From: Microbacterium sp. 11MF
Lineage (GTDB): Bacteria; Actinomycetota; Actinomycetes; Actinomycetales; Microbacteriaceae
Reading direction: 5' to 3'
Assembly: GCF_000383475.1 (NCBI RefSeq)
Contig: NZ_KB911461.1
Coordinates: 310,001 to 374,000 of the forward strand
DNA: 64,000 nt
Positions 16,715-27,100 of this stretch are shown here, piece after piece; the first letter of the stretch is position 1; each line of letters starts with the position of its first letter. The notes below the pieces were generated by a model. That model worked only from the letters and a program-made list of their open reading frames with translations, did not search any database and was not told the DNA's origin. Made by a program: the position numbers and the translations under genes.

Positions 16715-17911
16715 ATGGTGGACACCACGAGCACGGAGCGCATCGTCATCGTCGCCGGGGCGCGCACTCCCGTCGGCCGCTTCGACGGCGCCTTCCGAGG
16801 GACACCCGCACACGAGTTGGGCGCGCAGGCGGTGTCCGCCGCTCTCGACCGCTCGAGGGTCGACCCGTCCCGCGTCGGCGAGGTGGTCATCGGCACGATC
16901 GGTCAGGTCGCCGGCGACGCCTACATCGCTCGACGCATCGCGCTCGCGGCAGGCCTCGCCGACGACACTCCCGCCTTCACGGTGAACCGGCTGTGCGGGT
17001 CGGGGCTGCAGTCGATCTGGTCGGCGGCGCAGGAGCTGCGCTGGGGCGGCATCGATGTCGCCGTCGCCGGCGGCGCCGAGAACATGACGCGGATGCCGTT
17101 CTACGACATGGACGCCCGCGCGGGAGCGACGCTCGGACACCGCCGGCTGCTCGACGGCACCCTCGCGATGCTCACCGATCCGTTCAGCGGGCGGCACATG
17201 GGTACGACCGCCGAGACCGTGGCCGAGCGCTTCGGGGTGACGCGCGCCGAGCAGGACGCGTACGCCCTCGAGTCCCAGCGCCGCGCATCGACGGATGCCG
17301 CCCGCGCCGCCTTCGCCGAAGAGATCGTCGCCACGACGACCACCGATCGACGGCCCGTAGAGGTGACACGGGATGAGCACCCGCGTCCCGACACGACGCT
17401 CGAGGCGCTCGCCCGGCTGCGTCCGGCGTTCACCCCGGACGGCACCGTCACCGCGGGGAACGCCTCGGGGATCAACGACGGCGCCGCCGCGACGGTGCTG
17501 ATGCGGGAGTCGGACGTGCGCGCCGAGGGACTCCCCGCGCTCGCGACCATCGAGGCCGTCACGACCGCGGCGCTCGACCCGGCGATCATGGGGTACGCGC
17601 CGACGATCGCGCTGCGGAAGCTCTTCGCCCAGACGGGGCTGAGCCCTGCAGACGTCGCGACCGTGGAACTCAACGAGGCGTTCGCGTCGCAGGTGATCGC
17701 GGTCATGCGCGACACGGGGCTCGACCCGGAGCGGACGAACCCCTACGGCGGGGCGATCGCGCTGGGCCACCCCGTCGGCGCGACCGGCACGATCCTGACC
17801 GTCCGTGCGGCGCTGACCCTGCAGCGGACGGGCGGAGAGTTCGCCATCGTCACGATGTGCATCGGCGGCGGCCAGGCGCTCGCTGCGCTGTTGCGACGCT
17901 GGGACGCCTGA
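16715..17911 (+). CDS. Acetyl-CoA acetyltransferase / 3-ketoacyl-CoA thiolase
   Basis: Thiolase of 398 residues. The acyl-accepting cysteine is C94 ([10 protein letters not shown]), the catalytic histidine H352 ([10 protein letters not shown]) and the second cysteine C382 (MCIGGGQ); the NEAFA motif is present. It carries out the last cleavage of beta-oxidation or the reverse condensation of acetyl-CoA. The ATG at 16715 is preferred because the conserved strand [16 protein letters not shown] follows directly; the frame is open 36 bases further upstream. It is followed 29 bases later by an enoyl-CoA hydratase gene, suggesting one fatty-acid or branched-chain degradation unit. Confidence 0.93.
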   Translation: MVDTTSTERIVIVAGARTPVGRFDGAFRGTPAHELGAQAVSAALDRSRVDPSRVGEVVIGTIGQVAGDAYIARRIALAAGLADDTPAFTVNRLCGSGLQSIWSAAQELRWGGIDVAVAGGAENMTRMPFYDMDARAGATLGHRRLLDGTLAMLTDPFSGRHMGTTAETVAERFGVTRAEQDAYALESQRRASTDAARAAFAEEIVATTTTDRRPVEVTRDEHPRPDTTLEALARLRPAFTPDGTVTAGNASGINDGAAATVLMRESDVRAEGLPALATIEAVTTAALDPAIMGYAPTIALRKLFAQTGLSPADVATVELNEAFASQVIAVMRDTGLDPERTNPYGGAIALGHPVGATGTILTVRAALTLQRTGGEFAIVTMCIGGGQALAALLRRWDA

Positions 17912-17940
17912 CCGAGGCATCCGTCTGCAAGCATGAAGGG

Positions 17941-18717
17941 ATGACGGATTACGCGACCATCCTCACCGAGACGCGCGGACGCGTCGGGTGGATCACCCTC
18001 AACCGACCCGAGGCGCTGAACGCCCTCAATGCGCAGGTCATGCACGATGTCGTGGATGCCGCGGAGGCCTTCGACGCCGACGCCGGGATCGGCGCCATCG
18101 TCGTCACCGGCAGCGAGCGGGCGTTCGCAGCCGGCGCGGACATCAAGGAGATGGAGGCGCTCAGCGGCAGCGAGATGCTGCTCGCGAACCACTTCGGCCA
18201 GTGGTCGCGGTTCGCAGCGGTGCGGACGCCGACCATCGCCGCGGTGGCGGGCTATGCGCTCGGCGGCGGGTGCGAGCTCGCGATGATGTGCGACATCATC
18301 CTCGCGGCCGACTCGGCTCGGTTCGGGCAGCCGGAGATCAGTCTCGGGGTCATCCCGGGGCTCGGCGGGACCCAGCGGCTCGTGCGGGCGATCGGGTCGT
18401 TCAAGGCAGCGGAACTCGTGCTGACGGGGCGGCAGCTGACGGCGGACGAGGCGGAGCGGTCGGGCCTCGTCTCGCGCGTCGTGCCGGCGGCGGAGCTTCG
18501 GGACGATGCGCAGCGCACGGCGGAGACCATCGCGTCGAAGCCGCTGCCCGCGCTGTACGCGGCGACGGCGGCGCTCGACGTCGCCGTGGAATCGACACTG
18601 GCGGAGGGGCTGCGGTTCGAGCGGCAGGCGTTCGCCGGGCTGTTCGACACCGCGGACCAGAAGGAAGGCATGGCCGCCTTCCGCGAGAAGCGCGCACCGG
18701 AGTTCCGGCACCGATGA
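17941..18717 (+). CDS. Enoyl-CoA hydratase (crotonase family)
   Basis: Hydrates trans-2-enoyl-CoA in beta-oxidation. The protein is 258 residues, normal for the family. The oxyanion-hole strand is [13 protein letters not shown], and both catalytic glutamates of the rat enzyme are present: E112 ([11 protein letters not shown]) and E132 ([13 protein letters not shown]). The C-terminal [11 protein letters not shown] ending is typical. The ATG at 17941 precedes the first beta-strand; it lies 29 bases after the thiolase. The stop codon overlaps the next start (ATGA). Confidence 0.94.
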   Translation: MTDYATILTETRGRVGWITLNRPEALNALNAQVMHDVVDAAEAFDADAGIGAIVVTGSERAFAAGADIKEMEALSGSEMLLANHFGQWSRFAAVRTPTIAAVAGYALGGGCELAMMCDIILAADSARFGQPEISLGVIPGLGGTQRLVRAIGSFKAAELVLTGRQLTADEAERSGLVSRVVPAAELRDDAQRTAETIASKPLPALYAATAALDVAVESTLAEGLRFERQAFAGLFDTADQKEGMAAFREKRAPEFRHR

Positions 18718-19118
18718 GCGCCGTCCGCCTTGTGCGCTCCGAGGGTCTTGCGGCAGCGCCGTATGCGTATGCGGCGCACGTCGAAGCAGGGGCCGAGCTG
18801 ATTTTCCTCGCGGGTGCGTGCCCGCTTGCCGACGACGGCTCGACGGTCGCTGTCGGTGATGTGGCGGGTCAGGCTCAGCGCTGCGTCGAGACGATGCTCG
18901 TCGCGCTGGATGCCGCTGGTGCGACCCTCTCCGATGTCGCGTCGACGCGGGTTCTGGTGGCTTCATCGGACCGGCACGACCTGGTGGCGGCGTGGAACGT
19001 GGTGCGTGAGGCCTTCGGTGAGCATGACGTGCCCAGCACTCTGATGGGCGTGGCAGCGCTGGGGTACGAGGATCAGCTGGTCGAGATCGAGGCCGTCGCG
19101 GCGGTCCGTGGTGGTTGA
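18714..19118 (+). CDS. RidA/YjgF family protein lacking the usual catalytic arginine
   Basis: Small trimeric-fold protein of 134 residues, starting by ATGA overlap with the enoyl-CoA hydratase. The family core [29 protein letters not shown] and the C-terminal VEIEAVA strand are clear. Aligning [23 protein letters not shown] with RidA (VARLPKDVLVEIE) puts alanine where imine deaminase RidA has Arg105, so 2-aminoacrylate deaminase activity is unlikely. It probably belongs to one of the Rid groups without that activity. Its place in a beta-oxidation operon may mean it acts on an acyl-CoA-related compound, which is speculative. Confidence 0.85.
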   Translation: MSAVRLVRSEGLAAAPYAYAAHVEAGAELIFLAGACPLADDGSTVAVGDVAGQAQRCVETMLVALDAAGATLSDVASTRVLVASSDRHDLVAAWNVVREAFGEHDVPSTLMGVAALGYEDQLVEIEAVAAVRGG

Positions 19119-19196
19119 GCTGCCCGCCGCCGTCGCGGCCCGACCGGGAGCCTCGCGCCCGACCGTAGACTCTGAGGCGATACCGAGGAGGAGTCA

Positions 19197-19973
19197 ATGA
19201 AGATCGTCGTCCTGCTGAAAGAAGTGCCGGACACCTGGGGTGACCGCACGCTCGATCTCGAGACGGGGCTCGCCGCGCGTGACGCATCCGAGCGTGTCCT
19301 CGATGAGATCGGTGAGCGCGCTCTCGAAGCCGCCCTCACGTACTCCGAGGCGAACGAGGGCACCGAGGTCGTCGTCATGACGATGGCATCGGATGCCGCG
19401 ACCGCCTCCCTCCGCAAGGGGCTCGCGATGGGGGCTCACTCCGCCGTCCAGGTCACCGACGATGCGCTGCGCGGCGCCGACCTCGGCGTCACGGCCCGCG
19501 TCCTCGCCGCAGCTCTCCGCCGCACCGGCTTCGACCTCGTCATCACCGGCAACCTCTCCACCGACGGCGCCGGCGGCGTGCTCCCCGCGATGCTCGCCGA
19601 GCACCTCGGCGTCCCGCAGGCCACCGCTCTGTCCGCCGTCGAGATCACGACGGATGCCGTCAGCGGCACGCGCGCGACGGACTTCGGCACCGCGTCGGTC
19701 ACCGCGACGCTGCCCGCCGTCATCTCGATCACCGAGGCGCTGCCCGACGCTCGCTTCGCCAACTTCAAGGGCATCATGGCGGCGAAGAAGAAGCCGTTCG
19801 AGGTGCTGTCGCTCGCCGATCTCGACGTCGACGTCGACCCGGCATCCGCCCCGCAGTCGATCATGACCGCGGTCGCGCAGAAGCCGCCGCGGCAGGCGGG
19901 GACGAAGATCGTCGACGAGGGGGATGCCGGCGAGAAGCTCGCAGCCTTCCTGCTCGAGAACCGGCTGGCGTGA
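19197..19973 (+). CDS. etfB: Electron transfer flavoprotein, beta subunit
   Basis: The AMP-binding subunit of ETF, 258 residues. It accepts electrons from acyl-CoA dehydrogenases as part of the EtfAB heterodimer. Signatures are MKIVVLLKEVPDTW at the start, LRKGLAMGAHSAVQVTDD, ITGNLSTDGAGGVLPAMLAE and ANFKGIMAAKKKP. A GAGGAG site sits six bases upstream of the ATG. etfA follows after 18 bases, and the genes after the 78-base gap from the RidA-like gene continue the same functional theme (beta-oxidation electrons). Confidence 0.95.
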   Translation: MKIVVLLKEVPDTWGDRTLDLETGLAARDASERVLDEIGERALEAALTYSEANEGTEVVVMTMASDAATASLRKGLAMGAHSAVQVTDDALRGADLGVTARVLAAALRRTGFDLVITGNLSTDGAGGVLPAMLAEHLGVPQATALSAVEITTDAVSGTRATDFGTASVTATLPAVISITEALPDARFANFKGIMAAKKKPFEVLSLADLDVDVDPASAPQSIMTAVAQKPPRQAGTKIVDEGDAGEKLAAFLLENRLA

Positions 19974-19991
19974 GAGACCGAGGAGAACATC

Positions 19992-20981
19992 GTGACCGAC
20001 TTCGCCCCTGACGCCGTCCTCGTCTGGCTCGACGTGACCCCCGGCGGGGAGCTGGCCGCTTCCGCCGCCGGTCTCATCGGCGCCGCCGCCTCGATCGGCA
20101 CCCCCGTCGTCCTCCTCGTGGCCGACAGGTCCCGGCACGCCGACCTCGCCGCCGCGGCCGGATCCCTCGGCGCGTCGACCGTCCTGACCGCCGGGCTCGG
20201 CGGCGCCGACTCAGCGCTCACGGTACCGATCGTCGACGCGGTGGCCGCGGCATCCGCTCTCGTCAAGCCGGACGCCGTCCTGATCTCGAACTCCATCGAA
20301 GGCCGGGACGTCGCGGGACGGTTCGCTGCCCGGACCTCTGCGGCCCTCTGCGTCGACGCCGTGGGCGTCTCGCGCGACGACGACGGCGTGCTCGCGCAAC
20401 ACTCCGTCTACGGCGGCGCCTACAACGTCATCGCGGGGGCGACGTACGGACCGCTCGTGGTCACGGTCCGGCAGGGGTCGATCGATGCGCGGGCCGAGGC
20501 CGTCGACGCGCCGACGATCGTCGGGCTGCAGGTCGAGGCATCCGGAGCGCCCGCCGCCACCGTCACGGGCTTCGACGAGGCGGTCGCCGCCTCGAGCCGC
20601 CCGGAACTCCGCGGCGCGGCGAAGGTCGTGTCGGGCGGGCGCGGGCTCGGCTCGGCCGACCAGTTCTCCCTCGTCGAGCAGCTCGCCGATGCTCTGGGCG
20701 CGGCCGTCGGAGCCTCCCGCGCTGCAGTGGATGCCGGTTACGTCCCCTACTCGTACCAGGTCGGCCAGACCGGTGTCTCGGTGTCACCGCAGTTGTATGT
20801 CGCACTCGGCATCTCGGGCGCCATCCAGCACAAGGCGGGCATGCAGACGGCGAAAACCATCGTCGCCGTGAACAAAGATGGAGAGGCACCGATCTTCGAC
20901 ATCGCCGATTTCGGTGTCGTCGGAGACCTGTTCACCGTCGTGCCGCAGCTGATCGCGGCGCTCGAGGCGGGAAAGAAGTAG
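19992..20981 (+). CDS. etfA: Electron transfer flavoprotein, alpha subunit
   Basis: The FAD-carrying subunit of ETF, 329 residues. The C-terminal FAD domain is classical: [33 protein letters not shown], then [20 protein letters not shown] with HKAGM, and the [19 protein letters not shown] ending. The start is a GTG with AGGAGA eight bases upstream. It is followed after six bases by a membrane cytochrome b gene rather than by an ETF:quinone oxidoreductase (FixC-like), which is unusual and suggests where the electrons go. Confidence 0.95.
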   Translation: MTDFAPDAVLVWLDVTPGGELAASAAGLIGAAASIGTPVVLLVADRSRHADLAAAAGSLGASTVLTAGLGGADSALTVPIVDAVAAASALVKPDAVLISNSIEGRDVAGRFAARTSAALCVDAVGVSRDDDGVLAQHSVYGGAYNVIAGATYGPLVVTVRQGSIDARAEAVDAPTIVGLQVEASGAPAATVTGFDEAVAASSRPELRGAAKVVSGGRGLGSADQFSLVEQLADALGAAVGASRAAVDAGYVPYSYQVGQTGVSVSPQLYVALGISGAIQHKAGMQTAKTIVAVNKDGEAPIFDIADFGVVGDLFTVVPQLIAALEAGKK

Positions 20982-20987
20982 GAGCGG

Positions 20988-22682
20988 ATGGCGACATACG
21001 CGCGTTCCGTGCGCCGCGGACTCCCGCGCGCCTCCGGCGGCGACCCCTGGCCGCCCGCCGGGGCGGCCCCTGCGCCGGCGGCGGTAGCACCGACGCCCGT
21101 CGACCCGCCCGCGACCGTCGACCCGCCCGTTTCCGTCCAGCCGACGGAAACTGCCCCCACCGGTACCGCATCGATGCAGAACGCGTCGGCTCGAGGTGCT
21201 GCGACGCGCCGGGGACTCCCGCGCACGCCGGGTGGCGAGGCCTGGCCGCCCGCGGCGTCGACGGCGCCGGATGCCGCGCCCCCGGCCGTCCCCGCCGTCG
21301 AGAACGCGCCTCGCGAGGCTGATGGCCACGGAGCGGACCCGGTCCTCGTCGACGCGGCTGAGCCCGCGGCATCCACCCCCGTGGCCTCCACAGTCGCAGC
21401 CTCCACCGTTGCGGCCTCCGCAGCCGCGGCCTCGGCGGACGACGCAGGCTCCGGCGCGGTCCGCCGCGGCCTCCCGCGCGCCGCCGGCGGAGACGCCTGG
21501 CCACCCGCCGAGACTACGCCCGCCCCGCGCGCCACGCCCCCGTCTCGCGAGACTGCACGTGGGGGCCCAGACAGCGGTCTCGCGCCGCAGTCTCGGAGCG
21601 CGGATGCAGTCTCGGCGTCCTCGGAGCCCAAGCCCGCCGCGCCCGCCGCCCCGGCCGCCGCGCCCGCCGCGCCGGCCACGCCGCGCGCACCGCTCGCCGA
21701 ACGGCCGCTCGCGCACGCCGGCGTCGCCCGGCGGCCGGCCGCGAAGCCGGACCCCGCGCGCATCGGCCCGTTCACGAAGGTGCAGTGGGCCGGCGTGGTC
21801 GTCCTCGGCGGCGCGGCGGTCCTCTACGTCGCGGCGATGGCGGTCCTCGCCGTCCGGTGGATCCTCAGTCTCGAACCGCTGCAGGACTTCCTCACGACCT
21901 ACCCGGGCGAGTACCACCTGCCCGAGGGGGCGCCCGTCGGGTTCCCCGTGTGGCTCAACTGGTCGCACTTCCTCAACGCGTTCTTCATCGTGCTGATCAT
22001 CCGCACCGGACTGCAGGTCAGGTCCGAGAAGCGCCCCGCGGCCTTCTGGATCTCGAAGAAGGACCGCAAGCGTCGCATGAGCCTGACGCTCTGGCTGCAC
22101 CAGGCCCTCGACGTCCTGTGGCTCGCCAACGGTGTGATCTTCGTCGTGCTGCTGTTCGTGACCGGCCAATGGATGCGGGTGATCCCGACCTCGTGGGAGG
22201 TGTTCCCCAACGCGGTGTCGGCGGCTCTTCAGTACGTCTCACTGGACTGGCCGACCGAGAACGGCTGGGTGAACTACAACGCGCTCCAGCAGCTCGCCTA
22301 CTTCGCCACCATCTTCATCGCCGCCCCCCTCGCCGCGATCACCGGCTATCGCATGAGTGCGGTGTGGCCGAAGCAGGCGACGACGCTGAACCGGATCTAC
22401 CCCGTCGAATGGGCGCGCAAGATCCACTTCCCGACGATGCTCTACTTCGTCCTGTTCATCGTCGTCCACGTCGCTCTCGTCCTGTCGACCGGGGCCCTCC
22501 GGAACCTCGGCCACATGTACGCGGCGACCGGTTCGACTGACCCCGAGGCGTACGCCGACAATTGGACCGGCTTCTGGCTCTTCGCGCTCTCGATCGCGGT
22601 CACCGTCGCGGCCTACGTCGCGATGCGTCCGCTCGTCGTCGCCCCGATCGCCCGCCTGTTCGGCGAGGTCAAGAGCCGCTGA
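20988..22682 (+). CDS. Membrane cytochrome b domain protein with N-terminal RRGLPR-GG-WPPA repeats
   Basis: Protein of 564 residues in two parts. Residues 1-260 are Ala/Pro-rich, probably disordered, and contain three copies of RRGLPRxxGGxxWPPA at 9-24, 74-89 and 159-174. Residues 268-555 form a membrane domain with about five or six hydrophobic segments and likely haem-ligand histidines H327 (WSHFLN), H371 (WLHQAL), H480 (KIHFPT) and H494 (VVHVAL), as in di-haem cytochrome b561/hydrogenase-type b subunits. It starts six bases after etfA, so it is almost certainly cotranslated with EtfAB. A role passing ETF electrons to the quinone pool is an inference. The tail could dock a soluble partner. 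Confidence 0.8.
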   Translation: MATYARSVRRGLPRASGGDPWPPAGAAPAPAAVAPTPVDPPATVDPPVSVQPTETAPTGTASMQNASARGAATRRGLPRTPGGEAWPPAASTAPDAAPPAVPAVENAPREADGHGADPVLVDAAEPAASTPVASTVAASTVAASAAAASADDAGSGAVRRGLPRAAGGDAWPPAETTPAPRATPPSRETARGGPDSGLAPQSRSADAVSASSEPKPAAPAAPAAAPAAPATPRAPLAERPLAHAGVARRPAAKPDPARIGPFTKVQWAGVVVLGGAAVLYVAAMAVLAVRWILSLEPLQDFLTTYPGEYHLPEGAPVGFPVWLNWSHFLNAFFIVLIIRTGLQVRSEKRPAAFWISKKDRKRRMSLTLWLHQALDVLWLANGVIFVVLLFVTGQWMRVIPTSWEVFPNAVSAALQYVSLDWPTENGWVNYNALQQLAYFATIFIAAPLAAITGYRMSAVWPKQATTLNRIYPVEWARKIHFPTMLYFVLFIVVHVALVLSTGALRNLGHMYAATGSTDPEAYADNWTGFWLFALSIAVTVAAYVAMRPLVVAPIARLFGEVKSR

Positions 22683-22711
22683 CGCAGCCCGGCGCGCGCG
22701 TCGGGGGACAC

Positions 22712-22782
22712 ATGCACGACCGGCGGTGCGGGTGTCACCGCCGCGCGCCGCGCAGGCGGCATCCGCCCCACCGGTCGTGCAT
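22712..22782. repeat. Long inverted repeat between convergent genes
   Basis: Arms of 23 bases at 22712-22734 and 22760-22782 match at 20 positions, including a perfect 12-base outer block ATGCACGACCGG / CCGGTCGTGCAT. The 25-base GC-rich loop is itself partly self-complementary. It sits 29 bases past the cytochrome b gene and may act as its terminator. Confidence 0.7.
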
Positions 22783-22807
22783 CCGTCGCCTCACCGGTGC
22801 AAAGTCC

Positions 22808-22843
22808 GACGGCGCGGCATCCGAAACGGGATGCCGCGCCGTC
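22808..22843 (-). terminator. Hairpin terminator, mainly for the GNAT gene
   Basis: GACGGCGCGGCATCC (22808-22822) pairs perfectly with GGATGCCGCGCCGTC (22829-22843) around GAAACG. On the minus strand a short T-run (GACTTTGC) overlaps and follows the stem, so it best fits the end of the GNAT gene, though it may work both ways. Confidence 0.75.
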
Positions 22844-22861
22844 GAGTCTCGCGCTCGTGCG

Positions 22862-23371
22862 TCAGCGCACGAAGCGGACTTCCGTCAGCGTCTCGCCGAG
22901 GAAGGGTTCGGTGTGGTTCGCCCCGTCGAGCGTGAACCCGTTGCGCGTGTAGAACCGGTGCGCGCGGGGGTTGTCCTCGGCGACCCAGAGGTACAGGTCG
23001 GTGTCGTCCTCGGGCACGACGGCGTCGAACAGGCGCTGGCCGATGCCGGTGCCGTGCCACGCGTCGAGGAGGTAGATGAAGTACAGCTCGCGGTTGCGCG
23101 GTGCGTCGCGGTCGCGGGCGGGGCCGGACCCGGCGAAGCCCACGATCTCGCCGTTCACGAGGGCGGCGACCATGCGGAAATCGGGGCCCTGCTGAGCCCA
23201 GTGGGTCCACAGCTCGGCGAGTCGGCGGGCCGACACGTTCTCGAGGGCGGCCTTGCTGATGAGGTGGTCGTAGGTCTCGTGCCAGCACGTCGCGTGCACA
23301 CGGCCGAGGGCTTCCGCATCCACGTCGCGAACGGGACGGACGACGGTGTCGGTCTGCAGTTCGGGCTCCAT
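22862..23371 (-). CDS. GNAT family N-acetyltransferase
   Basis: Acetyl-CoA-dependent acetyltransferase, 169 residues. Core features are VRPVRDVDAEALGRVHATCW at the N-terminus, VNGEIVGFAGSGP (motif D), ELYFIYLLDAWHGTGIGQRL (motif A, with the pyrophosphate-binding WHGTGIGQRL) and WVAEDNPRAHRFYTRNGF (motif B). The acceptor cannot be deduced; similar proteins modify ribosomal proteins, antibiotics or small amines. Single gene, divergent from the thioesterase across a 132-base gap containing a 13-base inverted repeat. Confidence 0.9.
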   Translation of the reverse strand: MEPELQTDTVVRPVRDVDAEALGRVHATCWHETYDHLISKAALENVSARRLAELWTHWAQQGPDFRMVAALVNGEIVGFAGSGPARDRDAPRNRELYFIYLLDAWHGTGIGQRLFDAVVPEDDTDLYLWVAEDNPRAHRFYTRNGFTLDGANHTEPFLGETLTEVRFVR

Positions 23372-23407
23372 GGCCAGACTCTACGCACGGCCCGTCGGAT
23401 CGTGAAA

Positions 23408-23449
23408 TCGACAGTGGCGGGCCTGCACGGGCCGCGCCGGCACTGTCGA
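23408..23449. promoter_or_regulatory. Inverted repeat in the GNAT/thioesterase divergent promoter region
   Basis: TCGACAGTGGCGG (23408-23420) and CCGGCACTGTCGA (23437-23449) pair at 12 of 13 positions around 16 bases. It lies between two divergent starts, so an operator or a leader hairpin is possible. No known binding consensus was recognised. Confidence 0.4.
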
Positions 23450-23503
23450 CAAGCGACAACGGATGCCGCACTGTGCGCGTGTACATGGCTAGGCTCACCG
23501 CTC

Positions 23504-24064
23504 GTGAACGTATGGTGGCGGACCCTGTTGACCCTGATGCGCGCGCGGGTGATGTACCGCCGCCGCGGACCGATCCCGCCCGATGCCGTCGGTCGCATCC
23601 GGCTCCGGACCCTGCCGACCGACATCGACCTGCTCGGCCACATGAACAACGGCCGGTACGCGTCGCTGTTCGATCTCGGCCGGTTCGACCTGCTGACCCG
23701 CACCGGCATCTGGCAGACGATGAATGAGCGCGGCTGGTACGGCGTGGTCGCGAGCGAGACCGTCACCTTCCGGAAGTCCCTCCAGCTGTGGCAGCGGTTC
23801 ACCGTCGAGAGCCGCATCATCGGCCACGACGACAAGGCCGTCTTCCAGATGCACCGTGCCGTGGTGAAGGGAGAGGTCTACGCCGAGATGATCCTGCGGG
23901 TCCGGTTCCTCCGCCGCACGGGCGGGATCGTGCCCCTCGAGGAGCTCTTCGACGCCCTGCACCGCCCCGACACCCTGGCTCCGATCCCGCAGTGGATCCA
24001 GGACTGGGCCGCGGCATCCGCTCTGCCCTCGACCCGTGCGGAAGCGCCCAGTATCTGGCCCTAG
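23504..24064 (+). CDS. Acyl-CoA thioesterase-like protein (hot-dog fold)
   Basis: Protein of 186 residues. The hot-dog segment DIDLLGHMNNGRYASLFDLG is the 4-hydroxybenzoyl-CoA/YbgC-type signature, followed by YGVVASETVTFRKSLQLWQR and the strand VYAEMILRVRFLRR. Members hydrolyse acyl-CoA thioesters; the chain specificity is unknown. The start is taken as GTG at 23504 because the preceding frame crosses the GNAT promoter region; ATG codons nearby are either out of frame or inside the hot-dog domain. It lies 57 bases upstream of putA but an own promoter for putA is likely. Confidence 0.82.
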   Translation: MNVWWRTLLTLMRARVMYRRRGPIPPDAVGRIRLRTLPTDIDLLGHMNNGRYASLFDLGRFDLLTRTGIWQTMNERGWYGVVASETVTFRKSLQLWQRFTVESRIIGHDDKAVFQMHRAVVKGEVYAEMILRVRFLRRTGGIVPLEELFDALHRPDTLAPIPQWIQDWAAASALPSTRAEAPSIWP

Positions 24065-24121
24065 CGCCCGGCCCTCGCGTGTCCCGCCGCGCGCGCCCGA
24101 GGCGCGCTTAGGCTGAGCCTC

Positions 24122-27100
24122 ATGTCGGACCCGTCTGTCGCGCCACAAGCGCCCACCGCCGACCTCGCCGAGCGGGCCATCGCCCTCGCAGAGCGCTGGG
24201 TCGCCGAATCCGCCGAGGTCGCTGTCGACCCCGCCGCCGAGCGTCTCGCGGGGGTGCTGAAGGACCCCAACGGACTGCCGTTCACGCTCGGTTTCGTCGA
24301 CGGTGTCATGCGGCCGGAGTCGTTGACGGCAGCGGCGACGAATCTGCAGCGGGTCGCCCCGCTCGCGCCGGCCTTCCTGCCCTGGTACCTGCGGGCCGCT
24401 GTCCGTGCGGGTGGTGTCGTCGCGCCCCTGCTTCCGACCCCGGTCGTCCCGATCGCCCGGCGCGTGCTGCGCGAGATGGTCGGCCACCTCATCGTCGATG
24501 CCCGCCCCGACAAGCTCGGCCCTGCGCTGCAGACGCTGCGCGAGTCCGGCGCGCGTCTGAATCTCAACCTCCTCGGCGAAGCCGTCCTGGGCGAGTCGGA
24601 GGCGCTCCGTCGCCTCGAAGGCATCCACGAGCTCGTCCGCCGAGACGACGTCGACTACGTCTCGGTCAAGGTGTCGGCGATCGCCAGTCACCTCTCGATG
24701 TGGGCCTTCGACGAGATCGTCGAGCGCGTCGTCGAGCGGCTGCGTCCCCTCTACCTGTCGGCGGCCGAGGACGGCACGTTCCTCAACCTCGACATGGAGG
24801 AGTACCGCGACCTCGACCTGACGATGGCCGTGTTCATGCGCGTCCTCGACGATCCGCGCCTGCGCGACCTCGAGGCCGGCATCGTGCTGCAGGCCTACCT
24901 GCCCGACGCCCTCCCCGCCCTCCGCACGTTGACCGCGTGGGCGCGCGAGCGCGTCGCCGCGGGGGGCGCGCGTATCAAGATCCGTCTCGTCAAGGGCGCG
25001 AACCTCGCGATGGAGCACGTCGACGCCGTCATGCACGACTGGCCGGCCGCTCCGTACGACACCAAGCTCGACACGGACGCGAACTACGTCCGCTGCCTCG
25101 ACGAAGCGCTCCGCCCCGAGAACACCGAGGCCGTGCGCATCGGCGTCGCCGGCCACAACCTCTTCCACATCGCGTACGCCTGGCTGCTCGCCGGTCAGCG
25201 CGGCGTGCAGCGCGACCTCGAGGTGGAGATGCTCCTCGGCATGGCGCAGGGCCAGGTGCAGGCCGTCGCGCGCGAGATCGGGCACGTCCTGCTGTACGTC
25301 CCGGTGGTGCGCCCCGACGAGTTCGACGTCGCCATCAGCTACCTCGTCCGCCGTCTCGAGGAGAACGCGTCGAGCGAGAACTTCCTCTCCGCCGCGTTCG
25401 ACCTCGCCTTCGACCGCGCCATGTTCGTCCGCGAGCGCGACCGCTTCACGGCGTCGCTCGAGCGTGCCGCCGACCGCGCGCTGATCACGGGCCCGCGGCG
25501 CCGCCAGGATCGCGCCGCGAACCCCGACGCCGGTGAGAACGCGGTGACGACGGATGCCGCCCCCGCGACCGACGCCGACGACGCCGCTCTCACGCAGGTC
25601 GTCCTCGGGATCGCGGCCAGGGACTCCCGCCCGACCGACCTCGGCGAGACTCAGCCCGCCGATGCCACCGGACGTCCCGCCCTCTTCGGCGGCGACGCGT
25701 TCGTCGAGACCGCCGTGTTCTCCTCGCGCGAGACCGTGGTCTCCGCGGGTGCCCCCGGCTTCCGCAATACGGCCGACACCGATCCGGCGCTCCCCGCGAA
25801 CCGTGAGTGGGCGCGATCGATCCTCGGCCGGGTCGCGACGTCGACGGCGGGGGATGCCGCGATCACTGCCGCCCGCATCGGCACCGAGTCGGAGCTCGAG
25901 GCGACCCTCGCCCGGGTGACGGCGGCGTCCGACGCGTGGGGTTCGCTGCCGGCTGCGGATCGCGCCGAGGTGCTGCTGCGTGCGGCGCGTGCGCTTGAAG
26001 GTCGCCGGGGCGAGCTCATCGAGGTCGCGGCGTCCGAGACGGGGAAGACCCTTGCCGAAGCGGACGTCGAGGTCAGCGAGGCGGTCGACTTCGCCCGCTA
26101 CTACGCCGCGACCGCGCGAGAGCTCGACAGCGTCAGCGGCGCGGTCTTCGTGCCGGCCCGTGTGACCGTGGTCACCCCGCCCTGGAACTTCCCCGTCGCG
26201 ATCCCGGCGGGGGGAGCGCTCGCCGCGCTCGCGGCCGGATCGGGTGTGGTCTTCAAGCCCGCGCCCCAGGCGCGCCGCTGCGCCGCTGTCGTCGCCGAGG
26301 CGATCTGGGAGGCGCTCGACGAGGCCGGTGTCGGTCGCGACGTCCTCGCCCTGGTCGACCTCGACGAGGGTGGGCTCGGAAAGCAGCTGATCACGCATCC
26401 GGTGGTCGACCGGGTGATCCTCACCGGGTCGTTCGAGACGGCGTCGCTGTTCCGCTCGTGGCGGCCCGACCTTCCGCTGCAGGCCGAGACGAGCGGCAAG
26501 AACGCCATGATCGTGATGCCGTCGGCCGACCTCGACCTCGCGGCATCCGATCTCGTCCGTTCGGCGTTCGGTCACGCGGGTCAGAAGTGCTCGGCTGCGT
26601 CGATCGCGATCCTCGTCGGCCCGGTCGCCCGGTCGCAGCGTTTCTCTCGTCAGCTGGTGGATGCCGCGACCTCTCTCCGCGTCGGTTCGCCCGAGGACCC
26701 GCTGACCGAGGTCGGACCTCTCGTCGAGAAGCCCTCCGGCAAGCTCGCGTGGGCGCTCACGACGCTCGACGAGGACGAGCAGTGGCTCGTCGAGCCGCGC
26801 GAACTGCCGAGCGAGCGGTACGACGGTCGGCTGTGGAGCCCCGGCATCCGCACCGGGGTGAAGCCGGGGTCGCGCGTGCATCTCGAGGAGTTCTTCGGTC
26901 CGGTCCTCGGTGTCATGCACGCGCGTTCGCTCGAGCACGCGATCGAGCTGCAGAACGCGGTCGACTACGGGCTGACCGCCGGGCTCTACACGCAGAACCC
27001 CGACGACCTCGCGCTCTGGCTTGACCGCGTCGAAGCCGGCAACCTCTACGTCAACCGCGGCACGACGGGCGCGATCGTCCAGCGTCAGCCGTTCGGCGGC

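Noticed and set aside
23495..26938. 1147-codon open frame antisense to putA
   Set aside because: Same composition artefact; Arg/Glu/Asp-rich shadow with no domain and no ribosome-binding site.
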